DNA of 61,573 nucleotides from positions 1 through 61,573 of the forward strand of contig NZ_CBFIEO010000017.1 in NCBI RefSeq assembly GCF_965661665.1. Direction: 5' to 3'. Shown one piece after another: positions 8,163-16,200 of this stretch (the first letter of the stretch is position 1; each line of letters starts with the position of its first letter). The translations under genes and the position numbers were made by a program. The stretch comes from Cognatiyoonia sp965661665. Lineage in GTDB: Bacteria > Pseudomonadota > Alphaproteobacteria > Rhodobacterales > Rhodobacteraceae. The notes under the pieces were generated by a model. That model saw nothing but the letters and a program-made list of their open reading frames with translations. It searched no databases and was not told the DNA's origin.

Positions 8163-8544
8163 TCAGCCCAAGAAGCCAGACACGACAATCAAATTTACCG
8201 TCGCGGGCTACAGGCCATAGGGATATCATAGACCGTTGCGAGACGGGTCAAGGCTTTGACGTTGACATCATGCGGGTGCGGTGACAGCGGATCAGTGAAA
8301 AAGATGAGCAAGTCGATCTTGCCATCTGCAATCATTCCACCGATCTGCTGATCTCCACCAAGTGGGCCGCTTTTGGTCAAGTTTGGTTAAGCGACGGCAC
8401 CCAATCGTAAATCTTCCCACCAGTCGTTGCTGTGCAGAGGATGGTATGATCCTGCAGCACCGTCTGATGCTGCTCCACCCAGTCGCAAAGAAGCTCTTTC
8501 TTCCTATCATGGGCAGTCAAAGCAATGCGTTTGGGCCCATTCAT
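8163..8544 (-). pseudogene. mgsA: Methylglyoxal synthase with two frameshifts
   Basis: Three segments in two changes of frame add up to a full MgsA, which makes methylglyoxal from dihydroxyacetone phosphate. The first is MNGPKRIALTAHDRKKELL up to PSLNQT and a TGA (8377-8379). The second is LTKSGPLGGDQQIGGMIADG, IDLLIFFTDPLSPHPHDVNV up to IPMACSP. The third is ATVNLIVVSGFLG ending at 8163. The catalytic Asp residues in GGDQQ and FFTDP are present, but the reading frame is broken near 8380 and again near 8208. The ATG overlaps the pheT stop (ATGA), so it was translationally coupled to pheT. Confidence 0.8.
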
Positions 8545-10937
8545 CCGCGCAATTCACCGCCCGTTGCCTTTACAACTTTCTCGACAATCTTCGCGCCTAC
8601 GGCTGCAATATCGTCTTCTTTCAATGTCTTATCGGCTGGCTGAAGCCGGACAGTGATCGCTAAGGACTTTTTCCCGTCGCCCAAACTGCCGCCGATGAAT
8701 TCATCGAACACACGGACGTTTTCGATCAATGCTTTGTCTGCACCTGCGGCCGCGTTCACCAGCGTCAAAGCCTCAACATTGGCGTCGACGACAAAAGAAA
8801 AATCGCGCTCAACGGCTTGCAAGTCCGTAACCTGCATCGCGCCTTTGTTGGCAGATTTGTTCTTGGGCAGTGGGATTTCGGCGGGCCAAAGGGTGAAGCC
8901 AACAGCAGGGCCTTTTACATCCAACTCCCGCAGGATTTTCGGGTGAATTTCACCGAAGACACCCAACACCTTTTTCGGTCCGAGGCAAATCTTGCCACTG
9001 CGGCCAGGGTGCCACCAGTCATCGGCGCCGCGCATGATCTGGACCTTCGCAGGCGCACCGAGGGCGGAGAGGACCGCCTCAGCATCCGCTTTGGCGTCAT
9101 AGACATCAACGGCGCGGCTTTCACCTTGCACGTCTTTTGGACCTGTGCGCCCGACCAGAAGTCCGGTCACCATTTGATGCTGTTCACCCGGCTCACCCCC
9201 GTGGAACGCATCGCCCACTTCGAAGAGCGCGACATCCATGAAGCCCCGCGCTTGGTTGCGAGCGGCGGCTTGCAAAAGGCCGGGCAGCAAGGCAGGCCGC
9301 ATATGCGACATCTCCGAACTAATCGGGTTTTCCAGCATGGTCGCATCATCCCCACCGCCGAAAAGCGTTGCCGCCGCTTTGTCGATGAAGCTGTAGGTCA
9401 CGCATTCATTGTAACCCAGCGCGGCCACGGACCGACGCGCAATGCTCGCACGGCGTTGGCTGCTCGTCAGGATTGGCTTTGGCACGCCATCCTCTGCCTT
9501 TGGCAAAGGCTTACCTGCCAACTTCGTCAGGGACGCCACACGCGCGACTTCCTCGACCAAATCGGCTTCTCCCATCACATCAGGGCGCCAAGACGGGACG
9601 TGCGCTATATCGCCGTCCAAGGTAAACCCAAGGGCCGTTAGTGTCTGGCGCTGCTCCGCCTCTGGAATGTCCATCCCGACAAGGCTGATCACCCGCTTTG
9701 CATCCAGTTTGTACACGCGGGAGGTGTCCGGCACGTCGCCTGCTTGGACAAGCTCAGACGCCTCACCACCCGCATGATCGACGATCATTCGAACGGCGTG
9801 CTCCAATCCTTCTGGCGTGAACGCAGGATCGACGCCCCGTTCAAACCGATAGCGGGCGTCTGAATTGATTTTTAGCGCGCGGCCTGTGTAGGCGATCTGC
9901 ACCGGATCCCAATAAGCGCTTTCAATGAACACATCGGTAGTTTCCTCGGTGCAGCCCGTTTCCAGACCACCCATGACACCTGCGATGCTTTCTGGCCCGT
10001 TGTCATCAGAAATCACCATCTGGCCCGTTTGCAACGTGTATTCTTTGTCGTCCAAGGCAACGAGCGTCTCGCCCCCTTTTGCGCGGTGAACGCGAAGATC
10101 ACCCATGACTTTGCCAAGATCAAAGACGTGCAGCGGGCGGTTCAGGTCGTAGGTGAAGAAATTCGTCACATCGACGAGGAAGCTGATCGGGCGCAGTCCA
10201 ATGACGCGCAACTGATCCTGCAACCATTGCGGGGATGGGCCGTTCTTCACGCCGCGGATCACGCGGCCACAGAAAACAGGGCACCCGTCGAGTGTGTCGG
10301 TATCGATTGTGACGCCAATATCAGCCTTGAACGCGGCAGGCACGGGATCGACCGTCCGGTCTTTCATCTTGCCAAGGCCGCGCGCGGCCAGATCACGTGC
10401 GATGCCACGCACGCCAAGCGCATCAGGACGGTTTGGCGTAATTGCGATTTCGATGACAGGATCGACCTTCGCGGGATCATTTTCGGCCAGCCAATCAGTG
10501 AAGGATTGCCCCACCTCGCCAGAAGGCAGCTCAATGATGCCGTCATGCTCTTCCGACAGCTCCATCTCCCGTTCGGAGCACATCATGCCAAAGCTTTCGA
10601 CGCCGCGGATTTTGCCAACGCCAATGGTTGTGTCGATGCCTGGCACATAGGTGCCGGGGGAGGCTACAACGACAGTGATCCCTTCACGCGCATTCGGTGC
10701 GCCGCAAATGATCTGCGTCGGGCCGTCCATTGTCTCAACCTGACACACCCGCAACTTGTCAGCATCAGGATGCTTTTCAGCCGAGGCCACGAAGCCGATG
10801 GTAAAATCGCGCAGCTTTTCTGCCGGATTTTCAACGCCTTCCACCTCAAGACCGAGGTCCGTGAGGGCGTAGAGGATATCATCGATGGAGGCGTCCGTCT
10901 CCAAATGTGATTTCAACCAAGAAAGCGTGAATTTCAT
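8541..10937 (-). CDS. pheT: Phenylalanyl-tRNA synthetase beta subunit
   Basis: This is the 798-residue beta chain of the alpha2-beta2 PheRS, which charges tRNA-Phe. An N-terminal tRNA-binding OB-fold (about residues 39-150, ADKLRVCQVETMDGPTQIICG region) is followed by the B3/B4 editing domain and B5. A catalytic-like core and a C-terminal ferredoxin-fold anticodon-binding domain (VERDFSFVVDANVEALTLVN onward) complete it. The start MKFTLSWLKSHLET is the family's conserved N-terminus. It is 448 bases downstream of pheS, much more than usual. Confidence 0.97.
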   Translation of the reverse strand: MKFTLSWLKSHLETDASIDDILYALTDLGLEVEGVENPAEKLRDFTIGFVASAEKHPDADKLRVCQVETMDGPTQIICGAPNAREGITVVVASPGTYVPGIDTTIGVGKIRGVESFGMMCSEREMELSEEHDGIIELPSGEVGQSFTDWLAENDPAKVDPVIEIAITPNRPDALGVRGIARDLAARGLGKMKDRTVDPVPAAFKADIGVTIDTDTLDGCPVFCGRVIRGVKNGPSPQWLQDQLRVIGLRPISFLVDVTNFFTYDLNRPLHVFDLGKVMGDLRVHRAKGGETLVALDDKEYTLQTGQMVISDDNGPESIAGVMGGLETGCTEETTDVFIESAYWDPVQIAYTGRALKINSDARYRFERGVDPAFTPEGLEHAVRMIVDHAGGEASELVQAGDVPDTSRVYKLDAKRVISLVGMDIPEAEQRQTLTALGFTLDGDIAHVPSWRPDVMGEADLVEEVARVASLTKLAGKPLPKAEDGVPKPILTSSQRRASIARRSVAALGYNECVTYSFIDKAAATLFGGGDDATMLENPISSEMSHMRPALLPGLLQAAARNQARGFMDVALFEVGDAFHGGEPGEQHQMVTGLLVGRTGPKDVQGESRAVDVYDAKADAEAVLSALGAPAKVQIMRGADDWWHPGRSGKICLGPKKVLGVFGEIHPKILRELDVKGPAVGFTLWPAEIPLPKNKSANKGAMQVTDLQAVERDFSFVVDANVEALTLVNAAAGADKALIENVRVFDEFIGGSLGDGKKSLAITVRLQPADKTLKEDDIAAVGAKIVEKVVKATGGELRG

Positions 10938-11385
10938 GAGTTTTTCGTCCGTATCGCGCGATTTTCTGCTTCTTAAACGAAAGCCTGATGAGGGGGAAGC
11001 GCCAAGGCAAATCAGCACGTTTCAGTCGCATTTTAAGCAATTTTTACCGATATAACTGCGGCAGTTTGGTAATTGGTGATAATATGAATTTAATTGGCAG
11101 GACGTATATCTTTTTCGCTGTAACCCTTGTTATGTTGGCTGGCGCAGTAAACCACTACGATCAACTGACCGAAGAATCAGCGGATCCGACGATAGTCGTT
11201 ACCTAAGCCGCAGCTTATGCAGAATGTGACAGAAATTCGCTCGATTTTGGCGATTTCCGCGTTGGGTGTCATTACGGGAATAAGGACAGTCGCGTTCGGA
11301 GGCATACGCCGGACCGCGTATCGCTTGGGCACGCCGGCAGTGGCGGCGTAAAGTTCGTTTCAACGACTCGTAACTGACCGATAAC
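10938..11385. other. 448-base spacer between pheS and pheT
   Basis: The two PheRS genes are usually adjacent. This spacer holds a possible 40-codon membrane peptide on the plus strand (separate entry). Just after it, a 44-codon plus-strand frame at 11217-11351 (MQNVTEIRSILAISALGVIT at its start) has no family match known to me. No terminator or T-box-like leader was recognised. Confidence 0.4.
11084..11206 (+). CDS. Possible 40-residue single-span membrane peptide
   Basis: ATG at 11084 opens MNLIGRTYIFFAVTLVMLAG and continues to a hydrophilic acidic tail ending TIVVT. One hydrophobic helix (residues 8-24) and a charged C-terminus fit a small membrane protein. The GGTGAT before the ATG is only a weak ribosome site. 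The orientation is opposite to pheS and pheT. I recognise no family and support is limited to composition. Confidence 0.3.
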   Translation: MNLIGRTYIFFAVTLVMLAGAVNHYDQLTEESADPTIVVT

Positions 11386-12459
11386 TCAGCGCGACAAGCC
11401 ACCGCTGAGCGTGGGCTGGTCCAATGCGGCAAATCCATAGTGCCGCAGCCAGCGAAGGTCTGAATCAAAGAACGCCCGCAGATCAGGGATGCCGTATTTC
11501 AGCATCGCGATCCGGTCGATGCCAACACCAAACGCGAAACCTTGATATTCGTTCGGATCAATCCCACCTGCTTGCAGCACCTTCGGATGCACCATGCCGG
11601 AGCCGAGGATTTCGAGCCAATCATCACCCTCACCCACTTTCAGCGTGCCGCCTTCCCACGAGCATCGGATATCAACCTCTGCCGAGGGTTCCGTGAACGG
11701 GAAGTGTGAGGCACGGAAGCGGATATCGACGTTATCCACCTCGAAATAGCTTTTGACGAACTCCTCCAGCGCCCATTTCAGGTTGGCCATTGAGATGCCT
11801 TTGTCGATCGCCAGACCTTCGACCTGATGGAACATTGGCGTGTGAGTCTGGTCATAGTCGGCGCGGTAGACGCGGCCCGGACAGATGATGCGGGTCGGCG
11901 CGCCATTGGCTTCCATTGAGCGGATTTGAACTGGTGATGTGTGTGTGCGCAACACATGTGGCGGGCGGTTATCGCCCTCTTTGCGGTGGGTGTAGAACGT
12001 GTCCATCTCCGCCCGCGCAGGGTGATGCCCCGGAATATTTAGCGCATCGAAGTTGTACCAGTCATTTTCGATTTGCGGCCCTTCCGCGACGGAGAATCCC
12101 ATGTTAGCGAAAATCGCTGTCACCTCTTCCGTCACCTGACTGATCGGGTGGATCGTCCCCTGACGGCGGCCTCGACCCGGCAGCGTCACATCCAGCCATT
12201 CCTCCTTCAGACGCGCATCGAGTGCGGCATCTTCGAGCGCCGATTTCTTGGCGACGAGGGCTGAGTTGATCTCATTCTTCAAGGCATTGAGCGCGGGGCC
12301 AAAGACCTGACGCTCTTCCGGCGTCATCTTGCCCAGCTCGCGCATTTTCAGGCTGATCTCACCCTTCTTGCCCAGCGCTTGCACGCGCAAATCCTCAAGG
12401 CCTGCCTCATCAGAAGCATTACCAATCAAATCAAGGTATTTCGCTTTGAGATCGTCCAT
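11386..12459 (-). CDS. pheS: Phenylalanyl-tRNA synthetase alpha subunit
   Basis: This 357-residue class II synthetase catalytic subunit has an N-terminal coiled-coil tRNA-binding arm (residues 1-90). Motif 2 lies in the region RTHTSPVQIRSME to YRADYDQTHTPMFHQVEGL. Motif 3 is GFAFGVGIDRIAMLKYGIPD. The start MDDLKAKYLDLIG is chosen, since 18 upstream codons look non-conserved. The gene lies 60 bases after iolG on the same strand instead of next to rplT. It therefore either has its own promoter in that gap or is partly read through from the inositol operon. Confidence 0.97.
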   Translation of the reverse strand: MDDLKAKYLDLIGNASDEAGLEDLRVQALGKKGEISLKMRELGKMTPEERQVFGPALNALKNEINSALVAKKSALEDAALDARLKEEWLDVTLPGRGRRQGTIHPISQVTEEVTAIFANMGFSVAEGPQIENDWYNFDALNIPGHHPARAEMDTFYTHRKEGDNRPPHVLRTHTSPVQIRSMEANGAPTRIICPGRVYRADYDQTHTPMFHQVEGLAIDKGISMANLKWALEEFVKSYFEVDNVDIRFRASHFPFTEPSAEVDIRCSWEGGTLKVGEGDDWLEILGSGMVHPKVLQAGGIDPNEYQGFAFGVGIDRIAMLKYGIPDLRAFFDSDLRWLRHYGFAALDQPTLSGGLSR

Positions 12460-12519
12460 CGTCTCTGCCTTATGTGGTTTGCGATCTGCTACCATATGAG
12501 ACAGGGATTTCAAGCAAGG

Positions 12520-13506
12520 TTAGAGCGTAACTGGCTTTCCAGTCTTGTGGCTTTCATCCGCCGCGTCCGCCATCATCTGCGCTTTGAGGCCATCTTCGAT
12601 CGAAGGGGTCATCGGTTTGCCGGCGTTCAGACACTCCACAAAATGCGCCATCTCATTGGTGTAGGCGGCGGCGTAGCGTTCCAAGAAAAAAGGTTCGGTC
12701 GCAGATTTGCGGTAGCCGTCGCCTGTCGCAATCTCCACCGTATCAGTCAGCACGTTGTCCGCGCGGAGCATGCCGCCAGAGCCATGCACTTCGATCCGTT
12801 GGTCGTAACCATAGGTCGCACGTCGGGAGTTTGAGATCTGGCAGAGCTTGCCGCTGGCTGTTTTCAGGCTGACCATCGCGGTATCGATGTCTCCAGCTTT
12901 GCCGATCTTAGGATCAACGAGGCAGGAGGCATGGGCAAACAGTTCCACGGGTTCCTCCCCCAACAAGAACCGCGCCATGTCGAGGTCATGGATCATCATA
13001 TCCCGGAACAACCCCCCGGAAGTCTTGATATAGCCAATGGGTGGCGGGGACGGATCGCGCGATTGGATCGTGATCATTTCAACGTCACCGATGGCCCCAC
13101 GGCGCAACTGCGCCTCGACCTTCATGAAATTGGGGTCGAACCGTCGGTTGAAGGCGGTCATGAACGGGACACCTGCTGCACTCACAGCTTTGATGCAGTC
13201 GTGGATCCGCGCTACCGACAAATCAATCGGCTTTTCGCAGAAAATCGCTTTGCCGTGTTCGGCGGCCTGATGGATGATGTCATAATGGGTTGTAGTCGGC
13301 GTGCCGATGACTACCGCGTCGATGTTGGGGTCAGCGATGATGTCGTCAGACGTCATCACCTTGGCGCCGGTTTTGGTTGCCAAAGCCCCTGCTGCTTCGG
13401 GCAAGAAATCCGACACTGCCGCCGCCGTTGCCCCCTCCAACGACATCAAAATACGGGCATGGACCTGACCAATCCGGCCTGCGCCGAGCAATCCAATATT
13501 GACCAT
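12520..13506 (-). CDS. iolG: Inositol 2-dehydrogenase
   Basis: This 328-residue Gfo/Idh/MocA enzyme oxidises myo-inositol to scyllo-inosose with NAD+. It shows the N-terminal Rossmann motif IGLLGAGRIGQVHARIL, the FCEKPIDLS motif (Lys for catalysis) and DMMIHDLDMARFLLGEE in the C-terminal domain with the catalytic Asp-His pair. It is the last gene of iolD-iolC-iolB-aldolase-iolG, three bases after the aldolase gene. The iol context and sequence make IolG much more likely than another polyol dehydrogenase. Confidence 0.92.
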   Translation of the reverse strand: MVNIGLLGAGRIGQVHARILMSLEGATAAAVSDFLPEAAGALATKTGAKVMTSDDIIADPNIDAVVIGTPTTTHYDIIHQAAEHGKAIFCEKPIDLSVARIHDCIKAVSAAGVPFMTAFNRRFDPNFMKVEAQLRRGAIGDVEMITIQSRDPSPPPIGYIKTSGGLFRDMMIHDLDMARFLLGEEPVELFAHASCLVDPKIGKAGDIDTAMVSLKTASGKLCQISNSRRATYGYDQRIEVHGSGGMLRADNVLTDTVEIATGDGYRKSATEPFFLERYAAAYTNEMAHFVECLNAGKPMTPSIEDGLKAQMMADAADESHKTGKPVTL

Positions 13507-13509
13507 GGG

Positions 13510-14337
13510 CTATCCTTTCAGGTTCGACAGAACAGTACGGGCCGCTTTGAAGACGGGATCGTGTGTTTCCTTCAGAATGCTGACACGATCAAACCTGTCG
13601 GGGTCTTTGTTGACCGCCGCCCGCATCGCGGCGCCAAAGGCCATGCGCAATTCTGTACCGATGTTGAATTTACATATGTTGGTCGTCTGGGCAAGGCGAC
13701 GGCGTTGGTCTGCCGGCACGCCAGAGCCGCCGTGAATCACAAGCGGCAAGTCTGTGACAGCTTGAATCGCGGAAATGCGATCCTCATCCAGTCTGCCAGA
13801 TTGATCTTGTTGCAAATGCACGTTGCCAACGGAAATCGCCATCGCATCTACGCCGGTTTCCTTGGCAAATGTCGCAGCTTCAGACGGATCGGTACCGGCT
13901 GAGGCTTCGCCGTTGTCGTAGCCCACAAACCCAATCTCACCTTCGCAAGAGATGCCCGCGTTGTGCGCCATCTCTGCAATGCGCGCAGTCTCTTCAATGT
14001 TTTGCGCCAGCGGCTTACGCGACCCATCGAACATGAGTGAAGTGAAACCGCTGTCGAGCGCGATTTGACAGTCTTCGAACGTGTAGCCGTGGTCGAGGTG
14101 GGCGACGACGGGCACGCTCACCACTTCAGCCAAATGGCAGAACATCTTGCCCAAGATAGGCAGCGGAGTGTGTTCGCGACATCCCGGGCCCGCCTGCAGA
14201 ATGACAGGGCAGTTTTCCGCTTCAGCGGCCGCCACATAGGCACGCATATCTTCCCAGCCGAGAGTCACTAAGCCGCCGACGGCATAGCCACTTTTCAACG
14301 CAGGTTTCAAAACATCAGCGAGGGTAACGAGGGGCAT
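13510..14337 (-). CDS. iolJ: Class II aldolase, IolJ-like
   Basis: This 275-residue zinc-dependent class II (FbaA/KbaY/GatY) aldolase has the metal ligands in VVAHLDHGYTFEDC, the GEIGFVGYDN segment and GGSGVPADQ near the phosphate site. In the inositol pathway the last cleavage splits 2-deoxy-5-keto-gluconate 6-phosphate into dihydroxyacetone phosphate and malonate semialdehyde. The position between iolB and iolG supports that substrate. Fructose-bisphosphate or tagatose-bisphosphate specificity cannot be excluded from sequence alone. Confidence 0.8.
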   Translation of the reverse strand: MPLVTLADVLKPALKSGYAVGGLVTLGWEDMRAYVAAAEAENCPVILQAGPGCREHTPLPILGKMFCHLAEVVSVPVVAHLDHGYTFEDCQIALDSGFTSLMFDGSRKPLAQNIEETARIAEMAHNAGISCEGEIGFVGYDNGEASAGTDPSEAATFAKETGVDAMAISVGNVHLQQDQSGRLDEDRISAIQAVTDLPLVIHGGSGVPADQRRRLAQTTNICKFNIGTELRMAFGAAMRAAVNKDPDRFDRVSILKETHDPVFKAARTVLSNLKG

Positions 14338-14358
14338 TTCTGGATCCGCGAGCGCTGG

Positions 14359-15201
14359 TTATTTGAACTTGGCGATCATGTCTTTGATGCCGGGAATGGT
14401 ATCCAACTGCGCCGCATGAGACGGCTGGAAATACTGCACCAAAGACCGCTGGCTCAGACCACCGAGGATGGTGAAATAATACATCTGATAGCCCGGCAGT
14501 ACTGCGCAAGGATGGTACCCGCTGTCGAGGCAGATCGTTGAGCCATCGACGATATGATAGGCGTCGCCCGCCTTGCCGTCTTCGCGCTGCAACATCTGAA
14601 CCCCGGAACCGTAGTTCGGTTTGAAGCGGAAGTTGTAGGTCTCATCATGCCGCGTCTCATCTGGCAGACGATCCGTGTCGTGCTTGTGGCTTGGAAAGCC
14701 GGACCACCCCCCCTCACCCACGGTGAACAGCTCAGAGACAAGCAGACGCCCAACATTGTCATGATACTTGGTGCCAATGATGTGTTTGATCTTGCGATGG
14801 GTTTTGGTGTCGTCGGAGCCGTATTGCACCACATCCAACTCGTCATTTCGCACCGCAAATGCATCGAGCACTTTGTCATAAAGCGCGCCAGCAACAAAAA
14901 CCTCCGCCTCGTCAGAGGTACAGACCATTTCCGCCTTCGCAGCCGTTGGGACATAGACGCCCTCAGGCTCCCCATCCCAAACGTCTTCGACGCGACCACC
15001 TAGCCCGTCAGCTTTGAACCCTTCGACATTCACATCGACCGTGCCCGTCGCGGGCACGATGCAGGTTTCATAGCGCGGCACTTCGTAGGTGAACGCCTCC
15101 CCCTTCTTCAGCTTCACGATGTTGAAGTAATTCAGGGGAACGGTGGCATCATCCACATCGACGATGGGTTTGTTCTGATTGTCAAACGGTGGAATATGCA
15201 T
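14359..15201 (-). CDS. iolB: 5-deoxy-glucuronate isomerase
   Basis: This 280-residue bicupin isomerises 5-deoxy-glucuronate to 2-deoxy-5-keto-gluconate. The metal-binding His and Glu are visible in FPSHKHDTDRLPDETRHDET. The N-terminal LNYFNIVKLKKGEAFTYEVP and the Gly/Tyr-rich C-terminal half (LPGYQMYYFTILGG) are characteristic. It lies ten bases after iolC. Confidence 0.93.
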   Translation of the reverse strand: MHIPPFDNQNKPIVDVDDATVPLNYFNIVKLKKGEAFTYEVPRYETCIVPATGTVDVNVEGFKADGLGGRVEDVWDGEPEGVYVPTAAKAEMVCTSDEAEVFVAGALYDKVLDAFAVRNDELDVVQYGSDDTKTHRKIKHIIGTKYHDNVGRLLVSELFTVGEGGWSGFPSHKHDTDRLPDETRHDETYNFRFKPNYGSGVQMLQREDGKAGDAYHIVDGSTICLDSGYHPCAVLPGYQMYYFTILGGLSQRSLVQYFQPSHAAQLDTIPGIKDMIAKFK

Positions 15202-15210
15202 GGTGTCCCC

Positions 15211-16200
15211 TCAAGCGGCTGTCGGGCCAGAATGTTCGGCCAGAAAATTTTCTAGAGTCTCAGTGTCCGCCATCGCCGGCGCGCAGCCCGGGCGGGACAC
15301 AGTGACAGACGCGCAGGCAGAGCCGCGCAAAATCGATGTCTTCAAATCATGCCCAGCGGCAATCGATGTCACAAGGCCCGCCATAAAGCTGTCGCCTGCG
15401 CCAGTGGGCTTCATCGCGTCCACTGGATAGATGCCAGTGCGGATTTCTTCGCCATTGGCAAAGGTGATCGCACCTTTGTGACCCATCTTATAAACCACCA
15501 TCGCGGCGGAGGTGTAAGAGAGCGCCCGCGCCTTGGCGAAGCCTTTGTCAATCCCGCCCGCCATAAACCCGAATTCTTCGTCATTGCCGACGATCATATC
15601 ACTTTGTTCTGACGCGCGGGTCAGCACCTCTTCGGCCACCTGCGGGCTGGGCCATGAATAAGGGCGGTAATCGACGTCAAAGATGATCGGAAGACCTGCG
15701 TCTTTCGCCAGTACAAAGGCTTTGAAAGTTGCCGTGCGGGATGGCTCCGCCGCGAATACAGTGCCCGCCGTGATCAACGCGCCGTATTGCGCATAATCGA
15801 CCGCGGCGACATCGCTGTCATCCATTTGAAAGTCAGCGGCACCATTGCGGTAGATGACCGTTTGATGATCGTCCAACCGGCTCTCATAAACCGCCAAAGA
15901 CGTGCGGTATTCACCGCCAATGGGCGTCACATGGGTGGTGTCCACGCCGTATCTAGCCAATTGCCCCAAGCAATAGCGGCCCACGCTGTCGTCGGAGACC
16001 CGCGTGACCAAGGCCGCTTTGCCGCCAAGCTTGCATATCCCAGCCCCGATGTTGGCAGAGCTTCCACCCATGCCAACCATCATCTCTTCCGCTTCCTCGG
16101 TCGCCTCGCTCGGGTGCGTAAAAAAATCCATCCCGACGCGGCCAACAATAATGAAATTGTTCGCCTTGATCCCCTCGATGAGCCCCTCGTAATCCGCCAT
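15211..16200 (-). CDS. iolC: 5-dehydro-2-deoxygluconokinase
   Basis: This 329-residue PfkB-family kinase phosphorylates 2-deoxy-5-keto-gluconate at O6. It shows NFIIVGRVGMDFFTHP at the N-terminus, GGSSANIGAGICKLGG for sugar binding and the PTGAGDSFMAGL anion-hole and catalytic Asp motif. ATG at 16200 overlaps the iolD stop as TGATG, which favours it over the GTG three bases earlier. In many bacteria IolC is fused to an aldolase-like domain. Here it stands alone and a separate aldolase gene is present. Confidence 0.93.
   Translation of the reverse strand: MADYEGLIEGIKANNFIIVGRVGMDFFTHPSEATEEAEEMMVGMGGSSANIGAGICKLGGKAALVTRVSDDSVGRYCLGQLARYGVDTTHVTPIGGEYRTSLAVYESRLDDHQTVIYRNGAADFQMDDSDVAAVDYAQYGALITAGTVFAAEPSRTATFKAFVLAKDAGLPIIFDVDYRPYSWPSPQVAEEVLTRASEQSDMIVGNDEEFGFMAGGIDKGFAKARALSYTSAAMVVYKMGHKGAITFANGEEIRTGIYPVDAMKPTGAGDSFMAGLVTSIAAGHDLKTSILRGSACASVTVSRPGCAPAMADTETLENFLAEHSGPTAA

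Noticed and set aside
9000..10910. Long open frames on the plus strand opposite pheT
   Set aside because: They are antisense to a conserved essential gene, have no recognisable domains and follow its codon pattern.
13510..14337. Housekeeping fructose-bisphosphate aldolase
   Set aside because: It is embedded between iolB and iolG with gaps of a few bases, which favours the IolJ role. Specificity remains unproven.
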